From Cellulomonas hominis (GTDB lineage: Bacteria; Actinomycetota; Actinomycetes; Actinomycetales; Cellulomonadaceae), in contig NZ_JACHDN010000001.1 of NCBI RefSeq assembly GCF_014201095.1, positions 1,178,001 through 1,242,000 on the forward strand: 64,000 nt of DNA, read 5' to 3'. This document shows positions 46,437-55,531 of this stretch, in pieces. How positions within the stretch are numbered: the first letter of the stretch is position 1; each line of letters opens with the position of its first letter. The notes under the pieces were generated by a model. The model made no database searches. It worked only from the letters and a program-made list of their open reading frames with translations, and was not told the origin of the DNA. A program made the translations under genes and the position numbers.

Positions 46437-46801
46437 GCCGGCGCCTGCCCGAGGTGCTCCCCGAGGTGGGCGGTGAGCGCCCGGACGGCCCCGGGGACCA
46501 GCGTGTAGTACGCCCAGACCCCGCGCTTCTCCCGGGTCACGAACCCGGCCTCGGCGAGCACCTTGAGGTGGTGGGACACGGTCGGCTGCGACAGCCCGAC
46601 GGGCTCGGTCAGGTCGCACACGCATGCCTCGCCGCCGTCGTGCGCGGCGATGATCGACAGCAGCCGCAGACGCGCGGGGTCGGCCAGGGCCTTGAGCGTC
46701 CGCGCGGTGCGCTCGGCGTCCTCGGCGCTCATGGCCGGGCCGGCGGGGCTGCAGCAGCCGGACGAGGTCGTGGACGCCACCGGGAGCAGGTCGAGTGCCA
46801 T
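46433..46801 (-). CDS. arsR: ArsR-family arsenic-responsive repressor
   Basis: 122 residues from ATG 46801 (an ATG three codons upstream is possible). Winged helix: LKALADPARLRLLSIIAAHDGGEACVCDL then the recognition helix VGLSQPTVSHHLKVLAEAGFV. Cys60 and Cys62 (ACVCDL) at the start of the DNA-binding region match the arsenite site of classical ArsR; another pair, C16-C17, is near the N-terminus. Divergent from arsM across an intergenic region with several inverted repeats, and translationally coupled to arsN1. Confidence 0.9.
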   Translation of the reverse strand: MALDLLPVASTTSSGCCSPAGPAMSAEDAERTARTLKALADPARLRLLSIIAAHDGGEACVCDLTEPVGLSQPTVSHHLKVLAEAGFVTREKRGVWAYYTLVPGAVRALTAHLGEHLGQAPA

Positions 46802-46816
46802 GCCGCCCATCCTGCC

Positions 46817-46891
46817 GCACCCATCGACGGATGTCGATGTTGACAGCCGTCGATGGGTGCGCCACGCTGCCGGGTATCGACGAGTATCGAT
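46817..46891. promoter_or_regulatory. ArsR operator region between arsR and arsM
   Basis: Three inverted repeats overlap or follow each other. GCACCCATCGACGG (46817-46830) is exactly complementary to 46847-46860. Nested in it, CATCGAC-GGAT-GTCGATG (46822-46839) is a perfect palindrome. Further on, ATCGA-CGAGTA-TCGAT (46876-46891, arms 46876-46880 and 46887-46891) is a third. Repeated ATCGA half-sites suggest several ArsR dimers controlling both divergent units. Confidence 0.75.
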
Positions 46892-46905
46892 GCGAAGGAG
46901 GAGTG

Positions 46906-47685
46906 ATGGCACAGGACATCCCGGTGCGGGCCGAGGCTCACGAGGTCCGTGACCAGGTACGGGCGTGGTACGCGCGTGCGGCACGGGAGCGAGGAGCTCG
47001 CGCGAGCGGCTGCTGCGGGCCGGCGGAGGAGGTCGTCCACGACGAGCCGGGCGCCGTGTTCTACACCGCTCAGGACGCCGCGGATGTTCCGGCCGAGGCC
47101 CTGGCGGCGTCGCTCGGCTGCGGGAACCCGCTGGTGGTCGCCGATCTCCGCGAGGGCGAACGGGTGCTGGACCTGGGGTCGGGCGGCGGGATCGACGTGC
47201 TGCTGTCCGCGCGGCGCGTCGGGGCGACCGGGTTCGCCTACGGCGTCGACATGACCGACGAGATGCTGGACCTGGCCCGCGCCAACGCGGAGCGGGCGGG
47301 CGTGTCGAACGTGGAGTTCCGCCACGGCACCATCGAGGACCTGCCCCTGGACGACGCGAGCGTGGACGTCGTGATCTCCAACTGCGTGGTCAACCTGTCC
47401 CCGGACAAGCCGGCGGTGCTGGCCGAGGCGTTCCGGGTGCTGGTGCCCGGCGGACGGCTCGGGATCTCCGACGTGGTCGCCGAGGACCACCTGACCCCCG
47501 CGCAGCGCGCCGAGCGCGGCTCCTACGTCGGGTGCATCGCCGGGGCGCTCTCGCGCACCGAGTACCTCGAGGGCCTCGCGGCGGCGGGGTTCGTCGACGC
47601 CGAGGTCACGTTCACCCACCCCGTCGCCGAGGGCCTGCACGGCGCCGTCGTGCGCGCCCGCAAGCCCGCACCCCAGGAGGCCTGA
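46906..47685 (+). CDS. arsM: Arsenite S-adenosylmethionine methyltransferase
   Basis: 259 residues from ATG 46906 with AAGGAGGAG upstream. SAM motif I is VLDLGSGGGIDVLLSA (about 87-102). Cysteines expected for As(III) binding are present: C72 (SLGCGNP), C160 (ISNCVVNLSPDK) and C210 (YVGCIAGAL); C36-C37 (SGCCGP) match the N-terminal pair seen in many ArsM. Methylates arsenite to mono/dimethyl species. It is the first gene rightward of the shared operator and overlaps the next small gene by one base. Confidence 0.93.
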   Translation: MAQDIPVRAEAHEVRDQVRAWYARAARERGARASGCCGPAEEVVHDEPGAVFYTAQDAADVPAEALAASLGCGNPLVVADLREGERVLDLGSGGGIDVLLSARRVGATGFAYGVDMTDEMLDLARANAERAGVSNVEFRHGTIEDLPLDDASVDVVISNCVVNLSPDKPAVLAEAFRVLVPGGRLGISDVVAEDHLTPAQRAERGSYVGCIAGALSRTEYLEGLAAAGFVDAEVTFTHPVAEGLHGAVVRARKPAPQEA

Positions 47686-47885
47686 TGCACCCCGACGCGT
47701 ACCTGACCGTCCACCGGCAGCGCGACCGCGAGCTGACCCGCGAGATCGAGCTGCGCCGCGCGGCGCAGGACTGCCCCGGGTGCATCGTGCGCGCCGGTCG
47801 GCACCTGGCCCGGTTCGCCGAGCGCGTGCGGGCGCGGCTCACCGGTGCCGGCGCTGCCGCGGCGCCGGCCTGCTGCCCGGCCTGA
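47685..47885 (+). CDS. Small Cys-containing protein coupled to arsM
   Basis: 66 residues from ATG 47685, whose A is the last base of the arsM stop; CAGGAGG lies seven bases upstream, a strong site. Mostly one charged helix (RQRDRELTREIELRRAA) followed by C30-P-G-C33, an Arg-rich stretch and C63-C64 in a terminal ACCPA. The CPGC and CC pairs could bind arsenite or a soft metal. No membrane segment or signal. I do not recognise a family. Coupling to arsM suggests an accessory to arsenic handling. Confidence 0.75.
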   Translation: MHPDAYLTVHRQRDRELTREIELRRAAQDCPGCIVRAGRHLARFAERVRARLTGAGAAAAPACCPA

Positions 47886-47902
47886 CCGGCGCTGACGCGC
47901 GG

Positions 47903-47928
47903 GGGCCGCATCCGCTCGGGTGCGGCCC
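47903..47928. terminator. Terminator between convergent small ars gene and arsC
   Basis: GGGCCGCA (47903-47910) pairs with TGCGGCCC (47921-47928) around a 10-base loop; outer GCG/CGC bases extend the stem. It sits in the 67-base convergent gap. Confidence 0.65.
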
Positions 47929-47952
47929 TCGCGCCGTGCCGGGTCGAGCAGG

Positions 47953-48372
47953 TCAGGCGGTGACGGGCTCGACCCCGAGCTCGGCCAGCAGGGTCAGGAC
48001 CCGGGCGCGGATCGCGTCGCGGATCGGGCGGACGGACTCGATGCCCTGCCCGGCCGGGTCGTCCAGCGCCCAGTCCTCGTACCGCTTGCCGGGGAAGATC
48101 GGGCAGGCGTCGCCGCAGCCCATCGTGACGACGACGTCGGACGCCTGGACCGCGTCGGTGGTCAGCACCTTCGGGCGCTCGTCGCGGATGTCGACGCCCT
48201 CCTCGAGCATCGCCTCCACGGCCACCGGGTTGACCTGCTCGGCCGGCATCGACCCCGCCGAGCGGACCTCGACCGCCCCGCCGGACAGGTGCCGCAGGTA
48301 GCCGGCGGCCATCTGGGAGCGGCCGGCGTTGTGCACGCAGACGAACAGGACGGACGGCATCGTGTCGGTCAT
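47953..48372 (-). CDS. arsC: Arsenate reductase, LMW phosphatase type
   Basis: 139 residues from ATG 48372 (alternative ATG 48360). The P-loop is VLFVCVHNAGRSQMA with C12-x5-R18. RSAGSMPAEQVNPVAVEAM and VVTMGCGDACPIFPGKRYEDWALDDPAGQ are typical of thioredoxin- or mycothiol-linked arsenate reductases; in actinobacteria the latter is common. Reduces arsenate to arsenite for ArsM. Its start overlaps the stop of the DUF4229 gene (TGATG), so expression may come from that gene's promoter rather than from the ArsR operator. Confidence 0.92.
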   Translation of the reverse strand: MTDTMPSVLFVCVHNAGRSQMAAGYLRHLSGGAVEVRSAGSMPAEQVNPVAVEAMLEEGVDIRDERPKVLTTDAVQASDVVVTMGCGDACPIFPGKRYEDWALDDPAGQGIESVRPIRDAIRARVLTLLAELGVEPVTA

Positions 48373-48689
48373 CAGAAGATCCTCCCCGGGGTCCCCTCGG
48401 GGCGGTCGCCCCGGGCGGTGTCGGCGGCGTCCACGGCCGCGTCCTCGGCGGCGGCGTCCTCCGACGCCTTCCGGGACAGCCGGGGCCGGTCGCCGCGTGC
48501 CTCGGACCGGGCCTGCAGCCAGCCCGCCGCCCGGTCCCGGGGACCGGCGAGCAGCAGGTAGGACAGCAGCGCCGCCAGGACCGCGGCCAGGACCACCCCG
48601 AGCAGCCAGCCGGTCCCGGCCAGCACGAGGGCGACCAGGCAGGCCGCGAACAGGGCGAGCCGGAGCAGCGAGTAGGTCACGACGGGCAC
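48372..48689 (-). CDS. DUF4229-type small membrane protein
   Basis: 105 residues from GTG 48689. Two close hydrophobic helices (VVTYSLLRLALFAACLVALVLA, LGVVLAAVLAALLSYLLLAG), then a polar tail with LSRKASEDAAAEDAAVDAA. Matches the actinobacterial DUF4229 layout; function unknown. TACGCT on the minus strand (48701-48696) ends six bases before the start, so a leaderless transcript is likely. Coupled to arsC downstream. The link with arsenic is probably incidental. Confidence 0.75.
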   Translation of the reverse strand: MPVVTYSLLRLALFAACLVALVLAGTGWLLGVVLAAVLAALLSYLLLAGPRDRAAGWLQARSEARGDRPRLSRKASEDAAAEDAAVDAADTARGDRPEGTPGRIF

Positions 48690-48759
48690 GCCCCCAGCGT
48701 AGGCGTCGCGGGGGCCGGGTGCGGCCGGGCGCCCGCGTCGCCCCGCGCCGGGCGCTGGT

Positions 48760-48765
48760 TAGGCT
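48760..48765 (+). promoter_or_regulatory. -10 element of leaderless small membrane protein gene
   Basis: TAGGCT ends six bases before ATG 48772; the oppositely oriented TACGCT for the DUF4229 gene is at 48696-48701, 60 bases away. Confidence 0.55.
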
Positions 48766-48771
48766 GGGGTC

Positions 48772-49179
48772 ATGCCTCGGGCGCTCTTCATCCTCGTGAC
48801 GATCGGGCTGGCGGTCTACGCCATCGCCGACATCGCGTCGAGCGACGACGACGACCGCCTGGGCGTGCCCCGGCTCCCGTGGTTCGTCGTGGCGCTCGTG
48901 CCGATCGTCGGGCCGGTGGCCTGGATCGTGGTGAGCCGCGCGCAGCGCGCCCGCCGCGCCGGGGGCGGGACCTCCGCGCCGGGGCCCGCCGCGCCGCCGC
49001 GCCCCCCGCGCCGGCGCGGGCCGGTCGCCCCCGACGACGACCCGGAGTTCCTGTGGCGGCTGGACCAGGAGCGGATCCGCCGCGAGCGTGAGACCGGCGG
49101 CTCGGCCGGAGAGACCCCCGGTGACGACGAGCCCCACCGCACCGACGGCGACGTCCCGGACGACGGCGCCCGCGGCTGA
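48772..49179 (+). CDS. PLDc_N-domain small membrane protein
   Basis: 135 residues from ATG 48772. Two helices (ALFILVTIGLAVYAIADIAS, WFVVALVPIVGPVAWIVVSR) separated by a short acidic loop, matching the phospholipase D nuclease N-terminal (PLDc_N) membrane domain. The rest is a Pro/Arg/Asp-rich cytoplasmic tail containing DPEFLWRLDQERIRRERE. No catalytic phospholipase motifs are present. Role unknown. Converges with ccsB. Confidence 0.75.
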   Translation: MPRALFILVTIGLAVYAIADIASSDDDDRLGVPRLPWFVVALVPIVGPVAWIVVSRAQRARRAGGGTSAPGPAAPPRPPRRRGPVAPDDDPEFLWRLDQERIRRERETGGSAGETPGDDEPHRTDGDVPDDGARG

Positions 49180-49224
49180 CCCTCCCCGCGGACCGGCTCG
49201 ACGCCGGGCCCGGCGGGCCGGGCC

Positions 49225-50328
49225 TCAGAGGCCCGAGTAGGAGTGCTTGCCCGGGACGAAGAGGTTCACGACCGTGAAGTTCGCCAGGACCACCGCGTAG
49301 CCCACGTACACGAAGTACGCCGCCCGGCGCCCGGCCCAGCCGCGCGTGGTGCGGGCGTGCAGGTAGGCCGCGTACACGACCCAGGCGACGAACGTGCCGA
49401 CCTCCTTGGGGTCCCAGCCCCAGTACCGGCCCCACGCCTGCTCGGCCCAGATCGCGCCGCCGATGAGCGTGAGCGTCCACAGCACGAAGCCGATCGCGTT
49501 CAACCGGAAGGACAGCGCCTCGAGGTGCCGGGCCGAGGGCACGGTGCGCAGCCAGGACCACGCCGGGCCGGTCACGCGCCAGCGGGCGAACGCCCGGCGG
49601 ACCCGGTCGGCGCGGCGCCACGGCGCGGCGAGGTGCGAGCGGCCGGTCTCGCGGCCGTCCTGGAGCACCTGCAGCACGGCGGTCGCGAAGGCCACGGTGA
49701 AGATGCCGGTGGCGATGATCGCGACGCCGACGTGGATGACCAGCCAGTAGTCCTGCAGGGCGGGCTGCACCTCGTCCGCCTGCACGTAGAACGCGTTGAG
49801 CCCGAGCACGAGCGCGAGCACGCCGATGCCCATGACGACGACGCCGAGGAAGGGGATGACCCGCTTGCGCTGCACGACGACGAGGGCCGCGGCGGCGACG
49901 AGCGTGCCGACCAGGGTGAACTCGTACATGTTCGCGGTCGGCCAGCGCCCGGCGGCGACGCCGCGCAGCACGATGCCGACGAGCAGCAGCGCGAGGCCGA
50001 GGTAGGTCGTCGACCGGGCGATGCCGGTGAAGCGCGGGGACACCGCGACCGCCGGGGCGTCGTCGCCGGCGCCCACGCCCGGGGGCGGCAGGGCGGGCGA
50101 CGGCACGTCCGCCGGGACGACGAGGGACGGCCCGCCGGCACCCACGGCCTCCCGGGCGGCGGCGCGCGCCTGCCTGGCGGCGGCCACCTTCGCGGCCCGC
50201 TCGGCGCGGTGCTCGCGGGACGCGACGTCCGCGACCCGGGCGAGGGCGACCGAGTACGCCACGAGGGCGATCGTGAACGCGGTCGCGGCGCCCCACACGA
50301 GCAGGGTGCTGATGTCGCCGAGCGGCAT
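49225..50328 (-). CDS. ccsB: Cytochrome c maturation protein CcsB (system II heme channel)
   Basis: 367 residues from ATG 50328 (AAGG-TGGAGG upstream); a GTG three codons earlier is possible. Multi-helix protein with the heme-binding tryptophan-rich segment AWGRYWGWDPKEVGTFVAW and conserved histidines flanking it (LVIHVGVAIIATG, VYAAYLHARTTRGW). With ResB it exports heme and attaches it to apocytochromes outside the membrane. An N-terminal Ala/Pro-rich loop follows the first helix. Last gene of the resA-ccdA-resB-ccsB run. Confidence 0.93.
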   Translation of the reverse strand: MPLGDISTLLVWGAATAFTIALVAYSVALARVADVASREHRAERAAKVAAARQARAAAREAVGAGGPSLVVPADVPSPALPPPGVGAGDDAPAVAVSPRFTGIARSTTYLGLALLLVGIVLRGVAAGRWPTANMYEFTLVGTLVAAAALVVVQRKRVIPFLGVVVMGIGVLALVLGLNAFYVQADEVQPALQDYWLVIHVGVAIIATGIFTVAFATAVLQVLQDGRETGRSHLAAPWRRADRVRRAFARWRVTGPAWSWLRTVPSARHLEALSFRLNAIGFVLWTLTLIGGAIWAEQAWGRYWGWDPKEVGTFVAWVVYAAYLHARTTRGWAGRRAAYFVYVGYAVVLANFTVVNLFVPGKHSYSGL

Positions 50329-50345
50329 GTCCTCCACCTTCCGGG

Positions 50346-52031
<1,686 letters not shown>

Positions 52032-52033
52032 CC

Positions 52034-52915
52034 TCACACCGCCGGCACGAACGGCTCGGCACCGGTGAGCAGGCCCTGCAGCCAGCTCGCCCAGGTGGAC
52101 CACAGGCCGGTGACCAGCGCGAGCCCGAGCAGGATCAGCAGCCCGCCGCCGACCCGCATCACCGCGAGCCGGTGCCGGGCCAGCCAGTCCAGGGCGCGCC
52201 GGCTGCGCTGGAGGCCGAGGGCGACGGCGACGAACGGCAGCCCGAGGCCCGCGCAGAACGCCAGCGCCAGCAGCGCGCCGCGACCGGGCGAGCCGCCGTC
52301 GAGCGACAGCAGGAGGATCGCCGCCAGGGTCGGGCCGATGCACGGCGTCCAGCCGATGCCGAACGTCACGCCCAGCACCGGGGCGCCCCACAGGCCCGCG
52401 CGCGGCGCGAGCAGCGTCCGGCGGTCCTGCTGCAGGAACGGCACCAGCCCGAGGAATGCCAGGCCCATGACGACGACGAGCACGCCGAGCACGCGGGACA
52501 GCGGGTCCTGCCAGCGCAGCAGGAACGACCCGAGCGTCCCGGCCAGCGACCCGTAGGCGAGGAACACCGCGGTGAAGCCGGCCACGAACAGCAGCACGCC
52601 GAGCACGAGGCGGCCGCGGGAGGGCGCCTCAGGCGGGGCCGCGGGGGCCGTCGAGGGGGCCGCGGTCAGCGAGGGCTGCGCGGGCAGGTGCGCGGCGAGG
52701 TCGAGCGGGGCGCCGGACCCGGCGGGCACCCGCGCCCGGCCCGGCGCGGACGCCGCGGACATCCCGCCCAGGTACCCGACGTACGCGGGGACCAGCGGCA
52801 GGACGCACGGGGACGCGAACGACACGAGACCGGCGAGCACGGCGACCGGCACGGCGGCCAGCAGCGATCCCGACACCGCGGCCTGCGCGAACGAGTCCCC
52901 CACGCCGGCGAGCAT
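52034..52915 (-). CDS. ccdA: CcdA-type thiol-disulfide electron transporter
   Basis: 293 residues from ATG 52915 (TGATG overlap with the upstream gene; a GTG one codon earlier also fits). Six or more helices, with the redox cysteines in SFASPCVLPLVPAY and GIGWTPCIGPTLAA. Between helices 1 and 2 is a Pro/Ala-rich loop (residues 60-100) longer than in small CcdA proteins. Moves electrons from cytoplasmic thioredoxin to the extracytoplasmic TlpA/ResA partner encoded just upstream. Confidence 0.93.
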   Translation of the reverse strand: MLAGVGDSFAQAAVSGSLLAAVPVAVLAGLVSFASPCVLPLVPAYVGYLGGMSAASAPGRARVPAGSGAPLDLAAHLPAQPSLTAAPSTAPAAPPEAPSRGRLVLGVLLFVAGFTAVFLAYGSLAGTLGSFLLRWQDPLSRVLGVLVVVMGLAFLGLVPFLQQDRRTLLAPRAGLWGAPVLGVTFGIGWTPCIGPTLAAILLLSLDGGSPGRGALLALAFCAGLGLPFVAVALGLQRSRRALDWLARHRLAVMRVGGGLLILLGLALVTGLWSTWASWLQGLLTGAEPFVPAV

Positions 52916-53511
52916 CACGCGCCGTCCTCGGCCAGCACCTCGTCGACGAGGGCGCGCAGCGTCGACCCCTCCGCCAGCCCGACGATCCGCGCGGCGACCA
53001 TGCCCTCCCGGTCGAGGACGACGGTGGTCGGAGTCGCCTGGATCGGCACGACGCCCTGCAGCGCGGCGACCGCGCGCTTCTCGCGGTCGTCGATGCTCGG
53101 GTACGGGACGTCGAACGTCTCCTGGAACGACAGGGCGGTGCCGGCGTCGTCCACGCCGTTGATGCCGAGCACCCGCACGCCCTGGTCGGCGTAGTCGCTC
53201 GCGAGGTCCGCCAGGTCGGGGGCCTCCGCGCGGCACGGCGGGCACTGCGCGTACCAGGTGTTCAGCACGACGACGTCGCCCTGCCAGTCCGCGGTGTCCA
53301 CGGCCTCGCCGGCGAAGTCCGTGCCGGCGACCTCGACCGGGCCCTGCCGCTCCCCGACGCCCCACTGGCTCACGGTGCCGTCGCCCGAGACGTAGCCCTG
53401 GTCCGCGACGTCGTCGCCCGCGGTCCCGGCGGCGTCCCCGCCGGAGCACGCCGCGAGCAGCCCCGCGACGGCCAGCGCCGCCGCGACCCCCCGTGCCCCC
53501 CGGGTCCTCAT
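52915..53511 (-). CDS. TlpA/ResA-like thiol-disulfide lipoprotein
   Basis: 198 residues from ATG 53511 (ATGA overlap with the phosphatase gene). Signal peptide with lipobox GLLAAC (Cys22). Thioredoxin fold with active site CPPC (90-93) in VVLNTWYAQCPPCRAEAPDL and the cis-Pro region in IQATPTTVVLDREG. Reduces heme-binding cysteines of apocytochrome c using electrons from CcdA. Confidence 0.93.
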   Translation of the reverse strand: MRTRGARGVAAALAVAGLLAACSGGDAAGTAGDDVADQGYVSGDGTVSQWGVGERQGPVEVAGTDFAGEAVDTADWQGDVVVLNTWYAQCPPCRAEAPDLADLASDYADQGVRVLGINGVDDAGTALSFQETFDVPYPSIDDREKRAVAALQGVVPIQATPTTVVLDREGMVAARIVGLAEGSTLRALVDEVLAEDGA

Positions 53512-54164
53512 GCCCCCGCCACGGCGGACGCGCCGGGCAGCAGGTCGGCGGCCGGCTCGGTGTAGCCGATCCGCACCAGGCGGTCGTCCTCGTAGACCAG
53601 GCTGGTCAACGACGCGAGCGAGCACTGCCGGCGACGCGGGTCGTGCCACAGCCGGCGGTCCTCGAGCGCGAGCCGGGTGACCCAGATCGGGAGCTGGTGG
53701 CTGACCAGCACCGCCTCGTGGCCGCGCGCGGCCTCGCGGGCCCGGTCGACGACGCCGAGCACCCGGGCGACCTGCTCGCGGTACGGCTCGCCCCAGGACG
53801 GCCGGAACGGGTTGACCAGCAGCGGCCAGTGCCGCGGGTGCCGCAGCGAGCCGTCGCCGACGCCGAACGTCAGGCCCTGGAACTGGTTCTCCGCCTCCAG
53901 CAGGCCCTCGTCCGTGGTGACCGGCAGGTCGAGGGCGGCCGCGAGCGGGGCGGCGGTCTCCTGGGCCCGCTGCAGCGGGGAGGCCACCAGCACGGTGACG
54001 TCGCGCCGCGGCGCGCCGAGGTCCCCGGCGAGGTGGGCGGCCACCCGCTCGGCCATCTGCTGCCCGCGCTCGGACAGGTGGTAGCCGGGCAGGCGCCCGT
54101 AGAGCACGCCGGTGGGGTTGTGCACCTCGCCGTGCCGCATCAGGTGGATGGTGGTCGCGACCAT
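53508..54164 (-). CDS. Histidine phosphatase family protein (phosphoglycerate mutase-like)
   Basis: 218 residues from ATG 54164. The catalytic RHG motif is at R10-H11-G12 (HLMRHGEVHNPTGVLYGRLPGYHLSERG), with ASPLQRAQETA and the second His in VLVSHQLPIWVTRL. Cofactor-independent metabolic mutase activity is uncertain; many such proteins are broad phosphatases. The same gene precedes the cytochrome maturation set in mycobacteria (Rv0525), so the association is old. Ends overlapping tlpA; marR stops four bases upstream. Confidence 0.88.
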   Translation of the reverse strand: MVATTIHLMRHGEVHNPTGVLYGRLPGYHLSERGQQMAERVAAHLAGDLGAPRRDVTVLVASPLQRAQETAAPLAAALDLPVTTDEGLLEAENQFQGLTFGVGDGSLRHPRHWPLLVNPFRPSWGEPYREQVARVLGVVDRAREAARGHEAVLVSHQLPIWVTRLALEDRRLWHDPRRRQCSLASLTSLVYEDDRLVRIGYTEPAADLLPGASAVAGA

Positions 54165-54168
54165 GGGG

Positions 54169-54726
54169 TCAGTCTCGCAAACCCGGCTGGGTGGTCGTGC
54201 CGCGTCCGCAGCCTCGGTCGCGCTCGGCCTCCGCGAGCGCCGCGGCGCAGCCGGCCTGCAGCGCGGCGCCGACCGCGCCCATCGCGTGGCCGAGCGCCTG
54301 CATCTGCTCGGGGGTGAGCACGTCGACCAGGCGGGTCCGCACCGACGCCACGTGCGCGGGCGCCGCGGCGACCAGCCGCTGCCAGCCGGTCTCGGTCATC
54401 GTGCAGTTCACCCCGCGGGCGTCCTCCAGGCAGGGGGCGCGCTCGACCAGGCCGTCGGACTCCATGCGGCGGACCGTGTGCGTGAGGCGGCTGCGGGAGT
54501 GCGCCAGCTCGCCGGCCAGCTCGGACATCCGCAGCGTGCGGCCGGGCGCCTCGGACAGCCGGACCAGCACCTCGTACTCGCCGAGGGACAGCCCGGTCTC
54601 CTGCTCGAGGTCGTGCGCGAGCACGTCCAGCAGCCGGGCGGTGCCGTCCCGGTACGCGCGCCACGCGCGCTGCTCGTCCGCCGTCAGCCAGCGGACGTCC
54701 TCGTGCGTCCCCGTCGTCGTGCCCAT
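54169..54726 (-). CDS. MarR-family regulator
   Basis: 185 residues from ATG 54726, chosen for GGGGAGGA upstream; the frame is open to 54801. Winged helix: SLGEYEVLVRLSEAPGRTLRMSELAGEL, recognition helix HSRSRLTHTVRRMESDGLVER and wing APCLEDARGVNCTMTETGW. An SRSRLTHTVRR block is shared with YceI-associated MarR regulators. Divergent from yceI, with a TCAACT/AGTTGA operator between them. A Cys-rich C-terminal end (GCGRGTTT) is present. Effector unknown. Confidence 0.9.
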   Translation of the reverse strand: MGTTTGTHEDVRWLTADEQRAWRAYRDGTARLLDVLAHDLEQETGLSLGEYEVLVRLSEAPGRTLRMSELAGELAHSRSRLTHTVRRMESDGLVERAPCLEDARGVNCTMTETGWQRLVAAAPAHVASVRTRLVDVLTPEQMQALGHAMGAVGAALQAGCAAALAEAERDRGCGRGTTTQPGLRD

Positions 54727-54805
54727 CGCCGTCCTCCCCTGGTGCGCTCGTCGCCTGCTGCCCACCTGCCGCACTGTGACGTCGGTCGCTGATCGTCCCA
54801 CAGGT

Positions 54806-54865
54806 GTTGCGCGCTCGTCCGCAGTGTAGTAGAAATCTCAACTAACCGCAGTTGACACTTCAACT
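54806..54865 (+). promoter_or_regulatory. yceI promoter with MarR operator
   Basis: Plus-strand TTGCGC (from about 54807) and TAGAAA (from about 54830) are separated by 17 bases. Directly downstream, TCAACT (54838-54843), AGTTGA (54850-54855) and TCAACT (54860-54865) form two overlapping inverted repeats with 6- and 4-base centres. On the minus strand TACACT (54828-54823) is a candidate -10 for marR, so the operator can control both genes. Confidence 0.7.
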
Positions 54866-54882
54866 TCTCAGCAGGAGGCACC

Positions 54883-55437
54883 ATGTCCGTCACCACGCTC
54901 CCCACGGGTCTCGCCGCCGGCACCTGGGCCATCGACCCCTCGCACACCGAGGCGTCCTTCACGGTCCGCCACGCCGGCATCTCCAAGGTCCGCGGCACCG
55001 TCGCGGTCACCGCCGGCGCGATCACCGTCGCCGAGGACCTCACGCTGTCCGCCGTCACCGCGACGCTCGACCCGTCGACCATCAACACCAACGACGCGGG
55101 CCGCGACGGCCACCTCAAGTCGGCCGACTTCTTCGACATCGAGAAGTTCGGCGAGTGGACGTTCGCCTCCACCGGCGTGGTCGCGGACGGCGAGGACTAC
55201 GTCGTGACCGGCGACCTCACCATCCACGGCGTGACCCAGTCCGTCGAGCTGGCCGTCGAGTTCGGCGGCTCCGCCACCGACCCGTTCGGCAACCAGCGCG
55301 CCGGCTTCTCCGCCACCACGACCATCTCCCGCAAGGAGTTCGGCATCACCTGGAACGCGGCCCTCGAGGCCGGCGGCGTCCTGGTGAGCGACAAGGTCGT
55401 CATCTCCCTCGAGGTCTCGGCCATCAAGCAGGCCTGA
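54883..55437 (+). CDS. YceI-family polyisoprenoid-binding protein
   Basis: 184 residues from ATG 54883 with CAGGAGG upstream. Lipocalin-like beta barrel: WAIDPSHTEASFTVRHAGISKVRG, INTNDAGRDGHLKSADFFD, YVVTGDLTIHGVTQSVEL and GNQRAGFSATTTISRKEFG are family signatures. No signal peptide, so cytoplasmic as in many actinobacteria. YceI proteins bind long isoprenoids or related amphiphiles. Regulation by the adjacent MarR is likely. The menaquinone genes nearby make an isoprenoid-quinone connection attractive but unproven. Confidence 0.92.
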   Translation: MSVTTLPTGLAAGTWAIDPSHTEASFTVRHAGISKVRGTVAVTAGAITVAEDLTLSAVTATLDPSTINTNDAGRDGHLKSADFFDIEKFGEWTFASTGVVADGEDYVVTGDLTIHGVTQSVELAVEFGGSATDPFGNQRAGFSATTTISRKEFGITWNAALEAGGVLVSDKVVISLEVSAIKQA

Positions 55438-55469
55438 CCCCGCCGCTCCCCTCCGGGGAGCACCCCTCC

Positions 55470-55511
55470 CGAGGGCCCGACCGCGACTCCCCTGCCGCGG
55501 TCGGGCCCTCG
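55470..55511. terminator. Bidirectional terminator between yceI and rex
   Basis: Perfect 16-base arms CGAGGGCCCGACCGCG (55470-55485) and CGCGGTCGGGCCCTCG (55496-55511) with a 10-base loop, in the 94-base convergent gap. Confidence 0.85.
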
Positions 55512-55531
55512 CGGCGTCTGCGGTCGGCGGG

